From an uncultured Gammaproteobacteria bacterium (GTDB lineage Bacteria > Pseudomonadota > Gammaproteobacteria > Arenicellales > JAANXG01), in assembly GCA_947259175.1 (NCBI GenBank), contig CAMYKW010000001.1:81897-145896 (forward strand): a DNA stretch of 64,000 nt, read 5' to 3'. Shown one piece after another: positions 47,202 through 56,431 of the stretch (its first letter is position 1; every line of letters starts with the position of its first letter). Made by a program: the position numbers and the translations under genes. The notes under the pieces were generated by a model, which worked only from the letters and a program-made list of their open reading frames with translations, made no database searches and was not told where the DNA came from.

Positions 47202-47297
47202 GTCCACAATCGGACCTTAACACTAAAGGGAATCGGCACCAATATTATGTCCGCGGATCGACTTGTACTGCATTCGGGGGATCGGTATCTTTCGTCC

Positions 47298-48647
47298 ATG
47301 ACGCAAGCAATCGATACTTTGATACATGCGCGCTGGGTGGTAACCGTGGATGGAAATTGCGACCCCTGCGATGACCACAGCGTGGCTGTTCACGATCACC
47401 GGATCGTTGAAGTCCTGCCGCGCGCGGAAGCGGTCGTTAAGTACCGATGCGCCCAGGAATCACATCTCGACAGTCATATACTGATTCCCGGTTTGGTCAA
47501 TACCCATACACATGCGGCAATGACCTTGTTCCGCGGATTAGCGGACGACCTGCCGCTGATGGACTGGCTTCATCACCACATCTGGCCGGCAGAGACCCGT
47601 TGGGTCGATGAAGAATTCGTTCGCGTTGGTTCGAGCCTGGCAGCGGCCGAAATGCTGCGCAGCGGCACGACGTGTTTCAACGATATGTACTTTTTCCCTG
47701 ATGTCGTGGCGGAGGTGGCAAGAAACATCGGCATACGCGCCAGCATCGGGCTGATTCAAATCGATTTTCCAACCGCATGGGCGCAAACTCCCGAGGATTA
47801 TTTCCGCAGGGGCTTGGAACTTCATGACGAGGTGAAGAATTGGGATCTGATAACGACAGCGTTCGCTCCTCACGCGCCTTATTCAGTTTCCGACAAGCCG
47901 CTGATCAAAATACAGACGCTCGCCGACGAATTGGATATGCCGATACACATGCACGTGCATGAAACCGAACATGAAATAAGGACCTCCATCGAGCACTTCA
48001 GAATGCGGCCATTGGAAAGGTTGAGTCGGCTTGGCTTGCTCACCGATCGGCTGCTGGCTGTTCACATGACGCAACTGCTGCCTGCGGAGATTGAGGCGGT
48101 CGCGGACAGTGGCGCCCACGTGATCCATTGTCCCGAATCCAACTTGAAACTCGCCAGTGGTTTGTGTCCGGTGGCGAAGATGGCGGACACAGGGATCAAT
48201 GTGGCCATTGGCACAGACGGCGCCGCCAGTAACAACGACTTGGACATGTTGAGCGAGATGCGCACTGCCGCGTTGCTGGCGAAGGGCGTTAGCCAGGACC
48301 CAACAGTGTTGCCCGCCCACGAGGCGTTGCGCATGGCCACCGTCAATGGCGCGCGGGCACTGGGTCTGGAGGACATAACAGGCACTATTACGCCGGGGAA
48401 ATGCGCCGATCTAGTGGCGGTGGATCTCGACCACATCAACACCCGACCCACCTACGACCCGGTGAATCAGTTGGTTTACAGCGCGGGACGTAATCAAGTC
48501 AGCGACGTCTGGGTCAACGGCAATCACGTCGTCAGCGCCGGCAAGCTGACGACCATCGACGTGGCGCCTCTGTTTGCCCAGGTATCGATATGGGCCGATA
48601 GAATCATTGCAACCGACTCTGAAAGTAACGAAAAGGCAGCTTCATGA
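47298..48647 (+). CDS. 5-methylthioadenosine / S-adenosylhomocysteine deaminase (TRZ/ATZ family)
   Basis: A 449-residue amidohydrolase. Metal ligands are visible in [13 protein letters not shown], in [10 protein letters not shown] and in [13 protein letters not shown], and [12 protein letters not shown] is a family segment. The start at the ATG at 47298 leads with the beta-sandwich strand typical of the family; a frame open from 46578 is antisense to mtnA and rejected. The Pseudomonas homologue, also next to mtnA and ubiG, deaminates methylthioadenosine to methylthioinosine. The gene overlaps ubiG by four bases (ATGA). Confidence 0.9.
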   Translation: MTQAIDTLIHARWVVTVDGNCDPCDDHSVAVHDHRIVEVLPRAEAVVKYRCAQESHLDSHILIPGLVNTHTHAAMTLFRGLADDLPLMDWLHHHIWPAETRWVDEEFVRVGSSLAAAEMLRSGTTCFNDMYFFPDVVAEVARNIGIRASIGLIQIDFPTAWAQTPEDYFRRGLELHDEVKNWDLITTAFAPHAPYSVSDKPLIKIQTLADELDMPIHMHVHETEHEIRTSIEHFRMRPLERLSRLGLLTDRLLAVHMTQLLPAEIEAVADSGAHVIHCPESNLKLASGLCPVAKMADTGINVAIGTDGAASNNDLDMLSEMRTAALLAKGVSQDPTVLPAHEALRMATVNGARALGLEDITGTITPGKCADLVAVDLDHINTRPTYDPVNQLVYSAGRNQVSDVWVNGNHVVSAGKLTTIDVAPLFAQVSIWADRIIATDSESNEKAAS

Positions 48648-49357
48648 CCCAGACCAGCGATAACATCGACAACGCGGAGATCGCCAAATTCGAAGAACTG
48701 GCTTTCCGTTGGTGGGACCCGAACAGCGAATTCAAACCACTGCATGATATCAACCCCTTGCGTGTTGATTTCATGCGGCAACGCGCCGACATTTCAGGAA
48801 AGTCGCTACTGGACGTGGGTTGCGGCGGTGGATTATTGGCCGAGAGCATGGCACAGCTTGGCGCCGAGGTAACCGGTATCGATATGGGTGAGGCGCCGCT
48901 GTCGGTAGCCAAACTTCACTTAAAGGAAAGCGGCCATCAGGTCGATTATCAACGGGCCACGGCGGAGGATTTTGCCGCACGCCACGGCGGTCATTACGAC
49001 ATCGTCACTTGCCTGGAAATGCTCGAACACGTACCAAACCCGGCGTCTACGGTGCGCGCCTGCGCAGAATTGGTTAGGCCCGGCGGGACCTTGTTTTTTT
49101 CCACCATCAATCGCAACCCCAAAGCCTGGTTGTTCGCCATTGTTGGCGCCGAATACGTGCTCAATCTGCTGCCCAAGGGCACTCATGATTATTCCAAACT
49201 CGTCAAACCGTCCGAACTGGATAGCTGGTCACGGGAGGCGGGGCTGTCGGTTCGCGAGATGATCGGAATGCACTACAACCCGATCACTAAACGCTATTGG
49301 CTGGCTCCCGGTCTGGATGTGAACTACATCGTGCATGCCGAAAAACCCGATGCCTGA
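48644..49357 (+). CDS. ubiG: Ubiquinone biosynthesis O-methyltransferase
   Basis: A 237-residue SAM-dependent methyltransferase catalysing both O-methylations of ubiquinone. Motif I is [16 protein letters not shown], and the UbiG-specific [20 protein letters not shown] at the N-terminus and [13 protein letters not shown] near the C-terminus are clear. It overlaps both its neighbours, in the conserved order MTA deaminase, ubiG, mupP-like, yciK-like. Confidence 0.96.
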   Translation: MTQTSDNIDNAEIAKFEELAFRWWDPNSEFKPLHDINPLRVDFMRQRADISGKSLLDVGCGGGLLAESMAQLGAEVTGIDMGEAPLSVAKLHLKESGHQVDYQRATAEDFAARHGGHYDIVTCLEMLEHVPNPASTVRACAELVRPGGTLFFSTINRNPKAWLFAIVGAEYVLNLLPKGTHDYSKLVKPSELDSWSREAGLSVREMIGMHYNPITKRYWLAPGLDVNYIVHAEKPDA

Positions 49358-50015
49358 CGTCGATGCGGTGTTGTTTGACCTCGATGGGACCCTCGCCGAT
49401 ACCGGTCCCGATATGGCGGCGGCATTGAACGCCTTATTGGCCGAAGAAGGTCGGGGGGCTCTACCCTACCCCGCAATTCGTCCCCAGGTGTCCCACGGCG
49501 CACGAGGCCTGATATCGCTGGGACTCGGTGTGGACGCGACGGACCCGTCTTTTGCAGGTTTGAGATCGCGCTTCCTCGACCATTACCAACGCAATTTATG
49601 CCGGGACACAAAGTTGTTCGATGGTATGGAATCAGTATTGAGTTACTGTGAAAAGCGCAACATAGAATGGGGCATCGTGACCAACAAGCCGCACTACCTG
49701 ACCGAACCTCTGGTGGCTGAACTCGGTCTTTCCGCGCGCGCCGCATGTGTTATCAGCGGCGACAGTCTCAGCAACTGCAAACCTCACCCGGACCCACTGC
49801 TGTATGCGTGCCGACTCATCGGCGGCGCGCCCCAACGCAGCGTTTATGTCGGAGACGCCTCGCGGGACATTGAAGCCGGAAACAGCGCGGGGATGGTGAC
49901 GCTGGTGGCGGCGTTCGGATATCTGGGAGATTCAGACCAGCCCGACACCTGGGGCGCCGATGGCTTGGTTGACACGCCGTCCGCCATTATCACCTGGCTG
50001 GACGGGGATCGGTGA
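49350..50015 (+). CDS. mupP: HAD phosphatase, MupP / phosphoglycolate phosphatase type
   Basis: A HAD-superfamily phosphatase of about 221 residues: nucleophile motif [10 protein letters not shown], a helical cap domain, motif II VTNKP and motif III/IV KPHPDP...GDASRDIEA. Homologues directly after ubiG in Pseudomonas (MupP) dephosphorylate N-acetylmuramic acid 6-phosphate in peptidoglycan recycling; others act on phosphoglycolate. Sequence alone does not settle which, but position favours MupP. The ATG at 49350 overlaps ubiG by eight bases; an ATG at 49335 is an alternative. Confidence 0.8.
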   Translation: MPDVDAVLFDLDGTLADTGPDMAAALNALLAEEGRGALPYPAIRPQVSHGARGLISLGLGVDATDPSFAGLRSRFLDHYQRNLCRDTKLFDGMESVLSYCEKRNIEWGIVTNKPHYLTEPLVAELGLSARAACVISGDSLSNCKPHPDPLLYACRLIGGAPQRSVYVGDASRDIEAGNSAGMVTLVAAFGYLGDSDQPDTWGADGLVDTPSAIITWLDGDR

Positions 50016-50791
50016 TGACAACCAAAAAAAAGCGCCACGCCGTGATTGATCGCCTGTGTGACTATAACGCTGCTCCAGACCTTCTCAACGAACGCATCAT
50101 TCTGGTCACCGGTGCCGCCGATGGGATCGGCCGCGCGGTGGTTCGCGGATACGCGGCGCACGCGGCGACGGTAATCATGTTGGATCGACAACGGCGAAAA
50201 CTCGAGATTCTGTACGACGACATCTGCGATCAGGGCTGGCCGGAACCGATAATCGTAGTTCAAGATCTGGCGCAAGCTACGGAAGAGACGTGCCGCGAGA
50301 TTGCATTGGGTATCGCGCACGACGTCGGTCGTCTCGACGGTATCCTGCATAATGCCGCGCACATCAATACCCTGACTCCACTTGGCAGCTATTCGTGGAA
50401 AGACTGGCAGACTACCGTCAAAGTAAACCTGGACATTCCTTTTCTACTCACGCGGGAATTATTGCCGCTGCTCAAGGCGTCGGATTCCGCCTCGGTCCTG
50501 TTCAGCTCGGCGGATGTTGGACGCCGCGGACGCGCGTACTGGGGGGCCTATGCCGTCGCCTACTTCGGAATCGAGGGGTTGGCGCAAATCTGGTCGGCGG
50601 AAACCGAAGTCAATACCACGATTCGTTTCAATACACTCGATCCTGGGCCGGTGCGTACAAAGATGCGCGGCCGGCTTTACCCGGGAGAAGATCCTGAAAC
50701 TCGTCCCACGCCCGAAGAAATCGTTCCTGCATATTTATATTTAATGGGCAGAGACAGCAGCCACGTAAACGGAATGGCCCTGGCGGTTTGA
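50015..50791 (+). CDS. yciK: YciK-like short-chain dehydrogenase lacking the active-site lysine
   Basis: A 258-residue classical SDR with the NAD(P) loop VTGAADGIGRAV and the LHNAA motif. The catalytic serine region is FSSADVG. In E. coli YciK the active site reads YxxxK; here it is YAVAY (179-183, counted from the ATG), so the lysine is replaced by tyrosine. The protein may be catalytically altered or non-enzymatic. The ATG at 50015 overlaps the previous stop by one base. Its stop codon lies in the arm of a long hairpin. Confidence 0.82.
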   Translation: MTTKKKRHAVIDRLCDYNAAPDLLNERIILVTGAADGIGRAVVRGYAAHAATVIMLDRQRRKLEILYDDICDQGWPEPIIVVQDLAQATEETCREIALGIAHDVGRLDGILHNAAHINTLTPLGSYSWKDWQTTVKVNLDIPFLLTRELLPLLKASDSASVLFSSADVGRRGRAYWGAYAVAYFGIEGLAQIWSAETEVNTTIRFNTLDPGPVRTKMRGRLYPGEDPETRPTPEEIVPAYLYLMGRDSSHVNGMALAV

Positions 50792-50825
50792 CCCGGATAT
50801 TGCGCCTTGGTGCAATATCCGGGTC
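50790..50825. terminator. Long hairpin between two convergent genes
   Basis: A perfect 14-base stem (GACCCGGATATTGC, 50790-50803, with its complement at 50812-50825) encloses an eight-base loop that can pair further. Most of the yciK-like stop and most of the rsd stop lie in the two arms. There is no T-run, but placement suggests a two-way transcription stop. Confidence 0.65.
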
Positions 50826-51273
50826 AACGCAAAAGTGTTATCAGCTTGTCTTCAAGTTCGATACGGGTGGCAAGTTGCTCACCCAATATGGACAGGTCCT
50901 CCGCGAGTTGCGCGTCATCCTTCACCTTCTCGGGATTTTCATATTTGTCGTTAAAATCCAAGGCGGAGCCGGTCGTTTCGGCGATGTCGGGATATATATC
51001 ATCGGCCACCTCGGCCACCCTTTGTCTTCGCTCCTCGCCGTTTACGATTCTATCGTAGAGCGTGAAATGTCCCGCGGCGATGTAGTCCACGAGCAACTGA
51101 CAGAACTCTTCAACCGTTTTGGCCACCGAGTCCCCCGGCGGATCGGCGTCGAGACCCGCTGCCCGGCAATACAGCACCAGCATCTTTGCGCGCTCTTCCA
51201 GCAGTTTATCCACCAATTCCTGTGTGTTGGACCGCCGATCTTCATTGCGCTCCATCGTAATATCGTCCGACAT
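50824..51273 (-). CDS. rsd: Rsd/AlgQ anti-sigma-70 regulator
   Basis: A ~149-residue helical protein. The block EEFCQLLVDYIAAGHFTLYDRIV and the C-terminal LGEQLATRIELEDKLI match E. coli Rsd and Pseudomonas AlgQ. Rsd binds sigma-70 region 4 and lowers its activity in stationary phase; AlgQ affects alginate and siderophore control. The extra N-terminus (MSDDITMERNED) is hydrophilic; ATGs at 51273 and 51255 are both possible starts, with no strong ribosome site. It ends in the hairpin shared with the convergent yciK-like gene. Confidence 0.85.
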   Translation of the reverse strand: MSDDITMERNEDRRSNTQELVDKLLEERAKMLVLYCRAAGLDADPPGDSVAKTVEEFCQLLVDYIAAGHFTLYDRIVNGEERRQRVAEVADDIYPDIAETTGSALDFNDKYENPEKVKDDAQLAEDLSILGEQLATRIELEDKLITLLR

Positions 51274-51363
51274 CGATTGACACACTCATCTGGTAATTTG
51301 AAATGATCCTACTCCCCGCGCCGGAATCTGTAAACATCATCCCGCGCGTCGAACGCGAATCCG

Positions 51364-52116
51364 TTACGGGCGGCGAAAAAACTGCGGAATCCGGGCGCCG
51401 ATTTTGGTCACAAAAAACATCGGTGACACCTTCATTTGATGTTTTTTGCAGGCGCGATAGGACTCCAGATTCCCTTTGATGATATTCATCAAACTTTTGT
51501 TCGTGGTACCACCCATGCGCATTCTGACCCAAATTTCCGGCACGTAGGTGGAGCGAATGCGATGCAGTTCGAACAGCCTTAGAGTTAGTTCGAAGTCGGA
51601 TTGAATTTTGTAATCGAGATCGAAACCACCGCACTGGTCGTAGACGGTCTTTTTGACAAAAAACGTTGGATGCGCGGGAAGCCAGCCTTTGAAACACAAA
51701 CCAGGCGTGAATGGCCGGGAGGTCCAATAGCGAACGATCTTGGTCAGATCTTTGCGGTCCACATAAACCAGATTCGCATAACACGCATCAATCTCCGGAT
51801 CCGAGAATATTTCCGCGACTCGGGCCAGAACCTGGTCGTGCTCGTACATATCGTCCGCATTCAGTATCCCGACGACATCCCCCGTAGCGGCTGCGATTCC
51901 CTTGTTCATGGCGTCATAGATGCCGCTGTCCTTCTCACTGATGACAACCGCTATGTCGCTGCGATGCCGATCCACTATCGACAGGGTGTTATCTGTCGAC
52001 ATCCCATCGACGATGATGTGTTCGACGTTGGGGTAGGTCTGGCCGGCCACCGAGGTTATCGTATCCTCAATCGTTTCCGCATCGTTATACACTGCGGTGA
52101 TCACTGAGATCTTCAT
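51364..52116 (-). CDS. Glycosyltransferase family 2 (WcaA-like)
   Basis: A 250-residue GT-A enzyme: ISVITAVYNDAETIEDT, then HIIVDGMSTDNTL and the metal site LNADDMYEHDQ. The segment FKGWLPAHPTFFVKK is common in WcaA-type transferases of colanic-acid and similar pathways. It stands apart from the large locus, between rsd and a DNA glycosylase gene with which it overlaps by four bases, so it may be an orphan gene or a late addition to the surface-sugar system. Confidence 0.85.
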   Translation of the reverse strand: MKISVITAVYNDAETIEDTITSVAGQTYPNVEHIIVDGMSTDNTLSIVDRHRSDIAVVISEKDSGIYDAMNKGIAAATGDVVGILNADDMYEHDQVLARVAEIFSDPEIDACYANLVYVDRKDLTKIVRYWTSRPFTPGLCFKGWLPAHPTFFVKKTVYDQCGGFDLDYKIQSDFELTLRLFELHRIRSTYVPEIWVRMRMGGTTNKSLMNIIKGNLESYRACKKHQMKVSPMFFVTKIGARIPQFFRRP

Positions 52117-52784
52117 GTTGCGGCGTCACCTCTGTTGCCGTCAAACACGCATAGCGACCTGATGCAACAACATTCACACATCGGCACAGGACGGCACACG
52201 GCCTTTCCATGGGCAACGATCAGCGCATGATATTCCTTATAACCCGGCGCGTCTCTGGCGACTTCGGACTCGAACAGATGGCGTATCACGTCGTAGTCCT
52301 CGTTCCCCTGGATCAATCCAAGCCGTGAAAAGATCCGCCGCGTATAGGCGTCGACCACGAAGACCGGACGATCAAAAGCGTACAGCAGTATATCGTCCGC
52401 GGTTTCGCGCCCAACGCCATAGACCGACAACAGCGCTTTGCGCAGCGCCGGAGTGGCGATGCGCTGCAGCTGCCCAATACCTCCGTTTTCAATGAGCCAG
52501 CGGCAGAGACTACGCAGGCGCCTGGTCTTGACGTTGAAATAACCCGAGGGCCGCAGCCAACTCGCCAACTTCCTGTGATGCGTCGCCATTATCGACTGTG
52601 GATCCATTACACCGGCTCGTTTCAAATTCGCCAACGCGCGCTCCACATTACGCCAGTTGGTATTTTGCGTCAGTATCGCTCCAACCATAACCTCGAATTT
52701 ACTGTCCCCCGGCCACCAATATCTCGGTCCATATCGGTGATACATATTGCGATAAACGCGATTTATAATTTCTTGCGCATCCAC
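52113..52784 (-). CDS. HhH-GPD DNA glycosylase, MagIII-like (endonuclease III superfamily)
   Basis: A 223-residue protein. WWPGDSKFEVMVGAILTQNTNW, RPSGYFNVKTRRL and YGVGRETADDILLYA followed by VVDAYTRR match the Helicobacter MagIII 3-methyladenine glycosylase group. The catalytic Asp is kept in VVDAY. The Nth lyase lysine position is Glu (GRETA), which predicts a glycosylase without AP-lyase activity. Unlike MagIII it ends in a cysteine cluster (CRPVPMCECCCIRSLC) that could bind a 4Fe-4S cluster, with spacing slightly off the Nth pattern. The start is GTG at 52784. Not the main Nth of the cell. Confidence 0.8.
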   Translation of the reverse strand: MDAQEIINRVYRNMYHRYGPRYWWPGDSKFEVMVGAILTQNTNWRNVERALANLKRAGVMDPQSIMATHHRKLASWLRPSGYFNVKTRRLRSLCRWLIENGGIGQLQRIATPALRKALLSVYGVGRETADDILLYAFDRPVFVVDAYTRRIFSRLGLIQGNEDYDVIRHLFESEVARDAPGYKEYHALIVAHGKAVCRPVPMCECCCIRSLCVFDGNRGDAAT

Positions 52785-52789
52785 GACAT

Positions 52790-53551
52790 TCAGCGATCAC
52801 GTGTTCCATTGTTCTCGCTTAGGTCGACGGAATCCAACAACAGCTTCATCGTAGCGCCTCCGAGTGTGCGCCAACCACCCGCCGGGAGGTCTTTGGGCAG
52901 GTGTATACAGCCGAAACGCAAACGTTTCAAACGATTCACGGACATTCCCATAGCCGCGAACAGCCGTCGGACTTCACGGTACCGCCCCTCGGTGAGCACG
53001 ACGCGGTACCAACGATTTCGCCCGCCTGATGACCTCAGCACCGAGACCTTGCTGACTGCGGCACGCTGTCCCTCGATGTCTATTCCGTCGATTAATTGTC
53101 GCCGTTGCGTCTCAGTCAGCGCACCGGCGGCGCGGACTAAATACTCGCGCTCGATGCCGTATCTTGGATGCATCAACCGGTGGGCAAGCTCGCCGTCCGT
53201 TGTGAATATGAGCAGCCCACTGGTATTGATATCCAACCGCCCGACGGAAATCCAGTGACCATGGTCAATTACGGGAAGATGTTCGTAAACGGACGACCTT
53301 CCTTGCGGATCGGAGCGCGTACAGATCTGGCCCTCGGGCTTGTGATAAAGAATTACACGCCGCGGCACACGCCGGTGGCCGGCGGCTACAATTCGTCCAT
53401 CGACCGCGATTTCGGCGTCGGGCTCCACGCGCACCCCGACGCTCGCCGGTTGACCGTCTACGGAGACGCGGCCTTGTTCAATCCATTTTTCTATTTCGCG
53501 GCGAGACCCCAGACCGGCTCTGGCAAGTACCTTATGTAACTTCTCGCTCAC
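52790..53551 (-). CDS. rluB: 23S rRNA pseudouridine(2605) synthase
   Basis: A 253-residue RsuA/RluB-family enzyme. It has an N-terminal S4 RNA-binding domain (EKLHKVLARAGLGSRREIE), and the catalytic aspartate in GRLDINTSGLLIFTTDG. Length and the following EREYLVRAAG fit RluB, which modifies helix 89-90 region U2605. I start at the GTG at 53551, overlapping scpB by 20 bases; the longer frame lies within scpB. The scpA-scpB-rluB order is common in gammaproteobacteria. Confidence 0.92.
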   Translation of the reverse strand: MSEKLHKVLARAGLGSRREIEKWIEQGRVSVDGQPASVGVRVEPDAEIAVDGRIVAAGHRRVPRRVILYHKPEGQICTRSDPQGRSSVYEHLPVIDHGHWISVGRLDINTSGLLIFTTDGELAHRLMHPRYGIEREYLVRAAGALTETQRRQLIDGIDIEGQRAAVSKVSVLRSSGGRNRWYRVVLTEGRYREVRRLFAAMGMSVNRLKRLRFGCIHLPKDLPAGGWRTLGGATMKLLLDSVDLSENNGTRDR

Positions 53552-54296
53552 TATCCACGTCAAGACCGGGTTCCGACTCAGGCTCGTTGTCCGGATTTGG
53601 CTTACCGGAAGTATCCAGATGAATGATCTCCGCGCTGTGCTGCAGATCGGATGAATACTCGGATTCGTCCGCTTCAGACTGCGTCGCCTCGCCGTCGTCG
53701 CTGATCTCAAGTGGCAGCCGGAGATTTAATTCCTTGGCCACCTCCGCGGGGTCGCGTCTTTCCTTCAAAGTGGGTAGTTCATCCAGACTGCCCAGATTAA
53801 AGTATTCCAGGAACCCCGAAGTGGTACCGAACAAAGCCGGATGCCCGGGCACATCCCTGCGGCCCACCTCCTTGATCCAACCGCGGTCCAGTAATGCGCG
53901 CATGATGTCGGTGCTCACCGCCACTCCCCGTATTTCCTCTATATCCCCGCGGGACACAGGCTGCCGGTAGGCTATGATTGCCAGGGTCTCCATGGCGGCT
54001 CGTGAGTAGCGCGGCGGCTTACCCTCGTTGAGTCTTTGCAACCAAACTGAGTACTTTTCCCGCGATTGAAAGCGATACCCTTTACCGATTCGTCGTAACT
54101 CGATACCCCGACCGTGGAAGTCCCGTTCCAAGGTGTCCAGCGCTTCAGTGATTTGCGCCACGGTCGGCTGTGCATCGCCGGGAAACAGGGCTTTCAACGC
54201 GGAAACCGTCAGAGGACGGTCCGCGGCAAACAGCGCGGCCTCGAGAATGTTCTTCAGCTCGCTTTGCTCCTCGACCGCTGTTGGCTGATCACTCAT
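53532..54296 (-). CDS. scpB: Segregation and condensation protein B
   Basis: A 254-residue kleisin-associated protein with two winged helices: LKNILEAALFAADRPLTV at the N-terminus, then RAAMETLAIIAYRQPVSRGDIEEIRGV. The remainder (about 190-254) is acidic and low in complexity (SEADESEYSSD), longer than in many ScpB proteins. ScpA and ScpB join SMC to form condensin. The ATG overlaps the scpA stop by one base (TAATG). Confidence 0.95.
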   Translation of the reverse strand: MSDQPTAVEEQSELKNILEAALFAADRPLTVSALKALFPGDAQPTVAQITEALDTLERDFHGRGIELRRIGKGYRFQSREKYSVWLQRLNEGKPPRYSRAAMETLAIIAYRQPVSRGDIEEIRGVAVSTDIMRALLDRGWIKEVGRRDVPGHPALFGTTSGFLEYFNLGSLDELPTLKERRDPAEVAKELNLRLPLEISDDGEATQSEADESEYSSDLQHSAEIIHLDTSGKPNPDNEPESEPGLDVDSEREVT

Positions 54297-55102
54297 TACG
54301 CGGCGGTCCTAACGTGAATCGGAGCGAACGGTTGATTCTGCACAACGACAATGTGATCGTCTCGGCACAACTCAAGAATTGCAATAAAACTCACGACCAA
54401 GCCCATACGTCCCTCTGTCATATCGAATAAATCCTCAAAGCGGCCGAATTCGTTGTCCTTGAGGAAACTGAGGATGCGCGTCATGCGCTCCCGTACCGAT
54501 AACAGCTCCCGGGTGACCTGGAGGTTCTTGAGATGTGACGCCCGCTCGATAACACCTTGAAAGGCTGCCGCCAGTTCGTTTAGACCCACCTTTGGAACCA
54601 GGCGCAGGGGCGCCGGATCTTCGAAATCCACCCTGACGACGAAGATGTCGCGTTCCAGACGCGGTATTTCGTTCAATTGCTGCGCTGCATCCCTAAACCG
54701 CTCGTATTCCAACAAACGGCGCACCAGAGCCGCCCGCGGATCTCCCTCTTCTTCCTCATCAACCGGCTTCGGTAACAACATGCGGGACTTGATCTCCGCC
54801 AGCGTCGCAGCCATCACCAGATATTCCGCGGCGAGATCCAGTTTCACCACGCGCATCAACTCAACGTACTCCATGTATTGACGGGTGATATCCGCGACCG
54901 GGATGTCGAGGATATCGATATTTTGCTTGCGGATTAAATACAGCAGCAGGTCAAGAGGGCCTTCAAAACTTTCGAGTATTACCTCCAACGCGTCCGGCGG
55001 TATATACAGGTCTTGCGGCCATTCCTTGAGCAGCTGGCCGTGCACCACCGCGCGCACCGAGGCGGAATTGGACTGGTCCGGGGGCGGGCTATCAGCTGCC
55101 AT
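54296..55102 (-). CDS. scpA: Segregation and condensation protein A
   Basis: A 268-residue kleisin with the conserved FEGPLDLLLYLIRKQNIDILDIPVA-type core (about residues 48-72) and the EYLVMAATLAEIKSRMLLP segment. The C-terminal winged helix binds the SMC head. The ATG at 55102 overlaps the trpS stop by one base. SMC is usually encoded elsewhere. About 45 residues precede the core, with no detectable motif. Confidence 0.94.
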   Translation of the reverse strand: MAADSPPPDQSNSASVRAVVHGQLLKEWPQDLYIPPDALEVILESFEGPLDLLLYLIRKQNIDILDIPVADITRQYMEYVELMRVVKLDLAAEYLVMAATLAEIKSRMLLPKPVDEEEEGDPRAALVRRLLEYERFRDAAQQLNEIPRLERDIFVVRVDFEDPAPLRLVPKVGLNELAAAFQGVIERASHLKNLQVTRELLSVRERMTRILSFLKDNEFGRFEDLFDMTEGRMGLVVSFIAILELCRDDHIVVVQNQPFAPIHVRTAA

Positions 55103-56367
55103 CAATAGTATTCCAGGCCCATACTGCGTCTAACCTCATCCAAGGTCTCTCCGGCGATTTCCCGGGCGCGCTCACAGCCGTCGGCGATGATATTCCGCAC
55201 CAGGGTAGGATCTTCCGCATACGGCGCCGCGCGCTCGTGCATCAGCTTCTGCTCCGCCAGTATCGCGTCAATCAACGGCAGCTTGCAATCCACACAACCG
55301 ATATCCGCAGAGCGGCAACCTTCCTGCACCCAGGTTTTTGTTTCATCGGCCGAGTACACCTTGTGCAATCCCCACACCGGGCATTTTTCCGGGTCCCCCG
55401 GATCATGGCGACGCTTCCGCGCCGGATCGGTGGGCATTACTTTGAGCCCCTGGGCAACGCGGTCCGGGTCATCGCGAAGGGCGATAATATTGTTGTAAGA
55501 CTTGGACATTTTCTCGCCGTCCAGCCCGGGCAGCTTGGAAGCATGCGTCAGAATCGCCTCCGGCTCTTCCAGTATTATGCGACCGCCTCCCTCGAGGTAA
55601 CCAAACAAGCGCTCTTTCTCCACAATGGCGATGTTTTGGTTCTCTTCCAACAATGCGCGCGCCTTCTCCAGAGCCTCCTGATCGCCGCGCTCTAAATACG
55701 CGGATTGCATCTCCCGGTACAACTTGGCTCCCTTCTTTCCCAGTTTTTTTATCGCCAACTCTGCTTTCTGTGCGTATCCCGAATCCCGGCCGAACAAGTA
55801 ATTGAAACGCCTGGCCACCTCCCTGGTCAGCTCGACGTGAGGCACCTGATCGTCGCCGACCGGCACTCGCTTCGCCTTGTATATCAGTATGTCGGCGCTT
55901 TGCAACACCGGGTACCCAAGAAACCCATGGGTAGCCAAATCGCGTTCTTTCAATTTTTCCTGCTGATCCTTGAAACTGGGAACGCGCTCCAGCCAGCTCA
56001 GCGGAGTGATCATGGACAACAATACGTGTAACTCGGCGTGCTCGGGCACACGGGACTGGATGAACATAGTGGCGCGCCCGGGCTCCACCCCGGCGGCCAA
56101 CCAATCGATTACCATTTCCCAGGTGCTTTCACCGATGATTCCGAGATCGTCTTCGTAGTGTGTGGTCAATGCATGCCAATCAGCAACGAAGAAAAAACAA
56201 TCATACTCGTACTGCAACTCCACCCAGTTCTTGAGTACACCGTGATAATGACCGAGATGGAGGCGTCCCGTGGGACGCATGCCTGATACCACGCGCGCAG
56301 GTTGACCACTGCGGGTAATCAAGGCGGACCCCGCTTGCGGCATGCGGTAGCGCCAGGCGCGGGCCAT
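55102..56367 (-). CDS. trpS: Tryptophanyl-tRNA synthetase
   Basis: A class I synthetase of 421 residues. The HIGH-type motif is HLGHYHGVL and the KMSKS motif is KMSKSYNN. It is longer than E. coli TrpS because of an insert (about 185-265, KLGKKGAKLYREMQSAYLE) before KMSKS, which is known from the Pseudomonas-type enzyme. The start is uncertain: ATGs at 56367 and 56343 are both possible, with no clear ribosome site. Confidence 0.94.
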   Translation of the reverse strand: MARAWRYRMPQAGSALITRSGQPARVVSGMRPTGRLHLGHYHGVLKNWVELQYEYDCFFFVADWHALTTHYEDDLGIIGESTWEMVIDWLAAGVEPGRATMFIQSRVPEHAELHVLLSMITPLSWLERVPSFKDQQEKLKERDLATHGFLGYPVLQSADILIYKAKRVPVGDDQVPHVELTREVARRFNYLFGRDSGYAQKAELAIKKLGKKGAKLYREMQSAYLERGDQEALEKARALLEENQNIAIVEKERLFGYLEGGGRIILEEPEAILTHASKLPGLDGEKMSKSYNNIIALRDDPDRVAQGLKVMPTDPARKRRHDPGDPEKCPVWGLHKVYSADETKTWVQEGCRSADIGCVDCKLPLIDAILAEQKLMHERAAPYAEDPTLVRNIIADGCERAREIAGETLDEVRRSMGLEYY

Positions 56368-56431
56368 GGACAAGGCGCTGAAGGATCTGTGGATACTAGG
56401 TTCGTTTCCCGCATGATGCGCGACCAGTATA

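Noticed and set aside
46578..47297. Long in-frame extension upstream of the MTA deaminase
   Set aside because: It is antisense to mtnA and has no family match; the ATG at 47298 gives the normal deaminase length.
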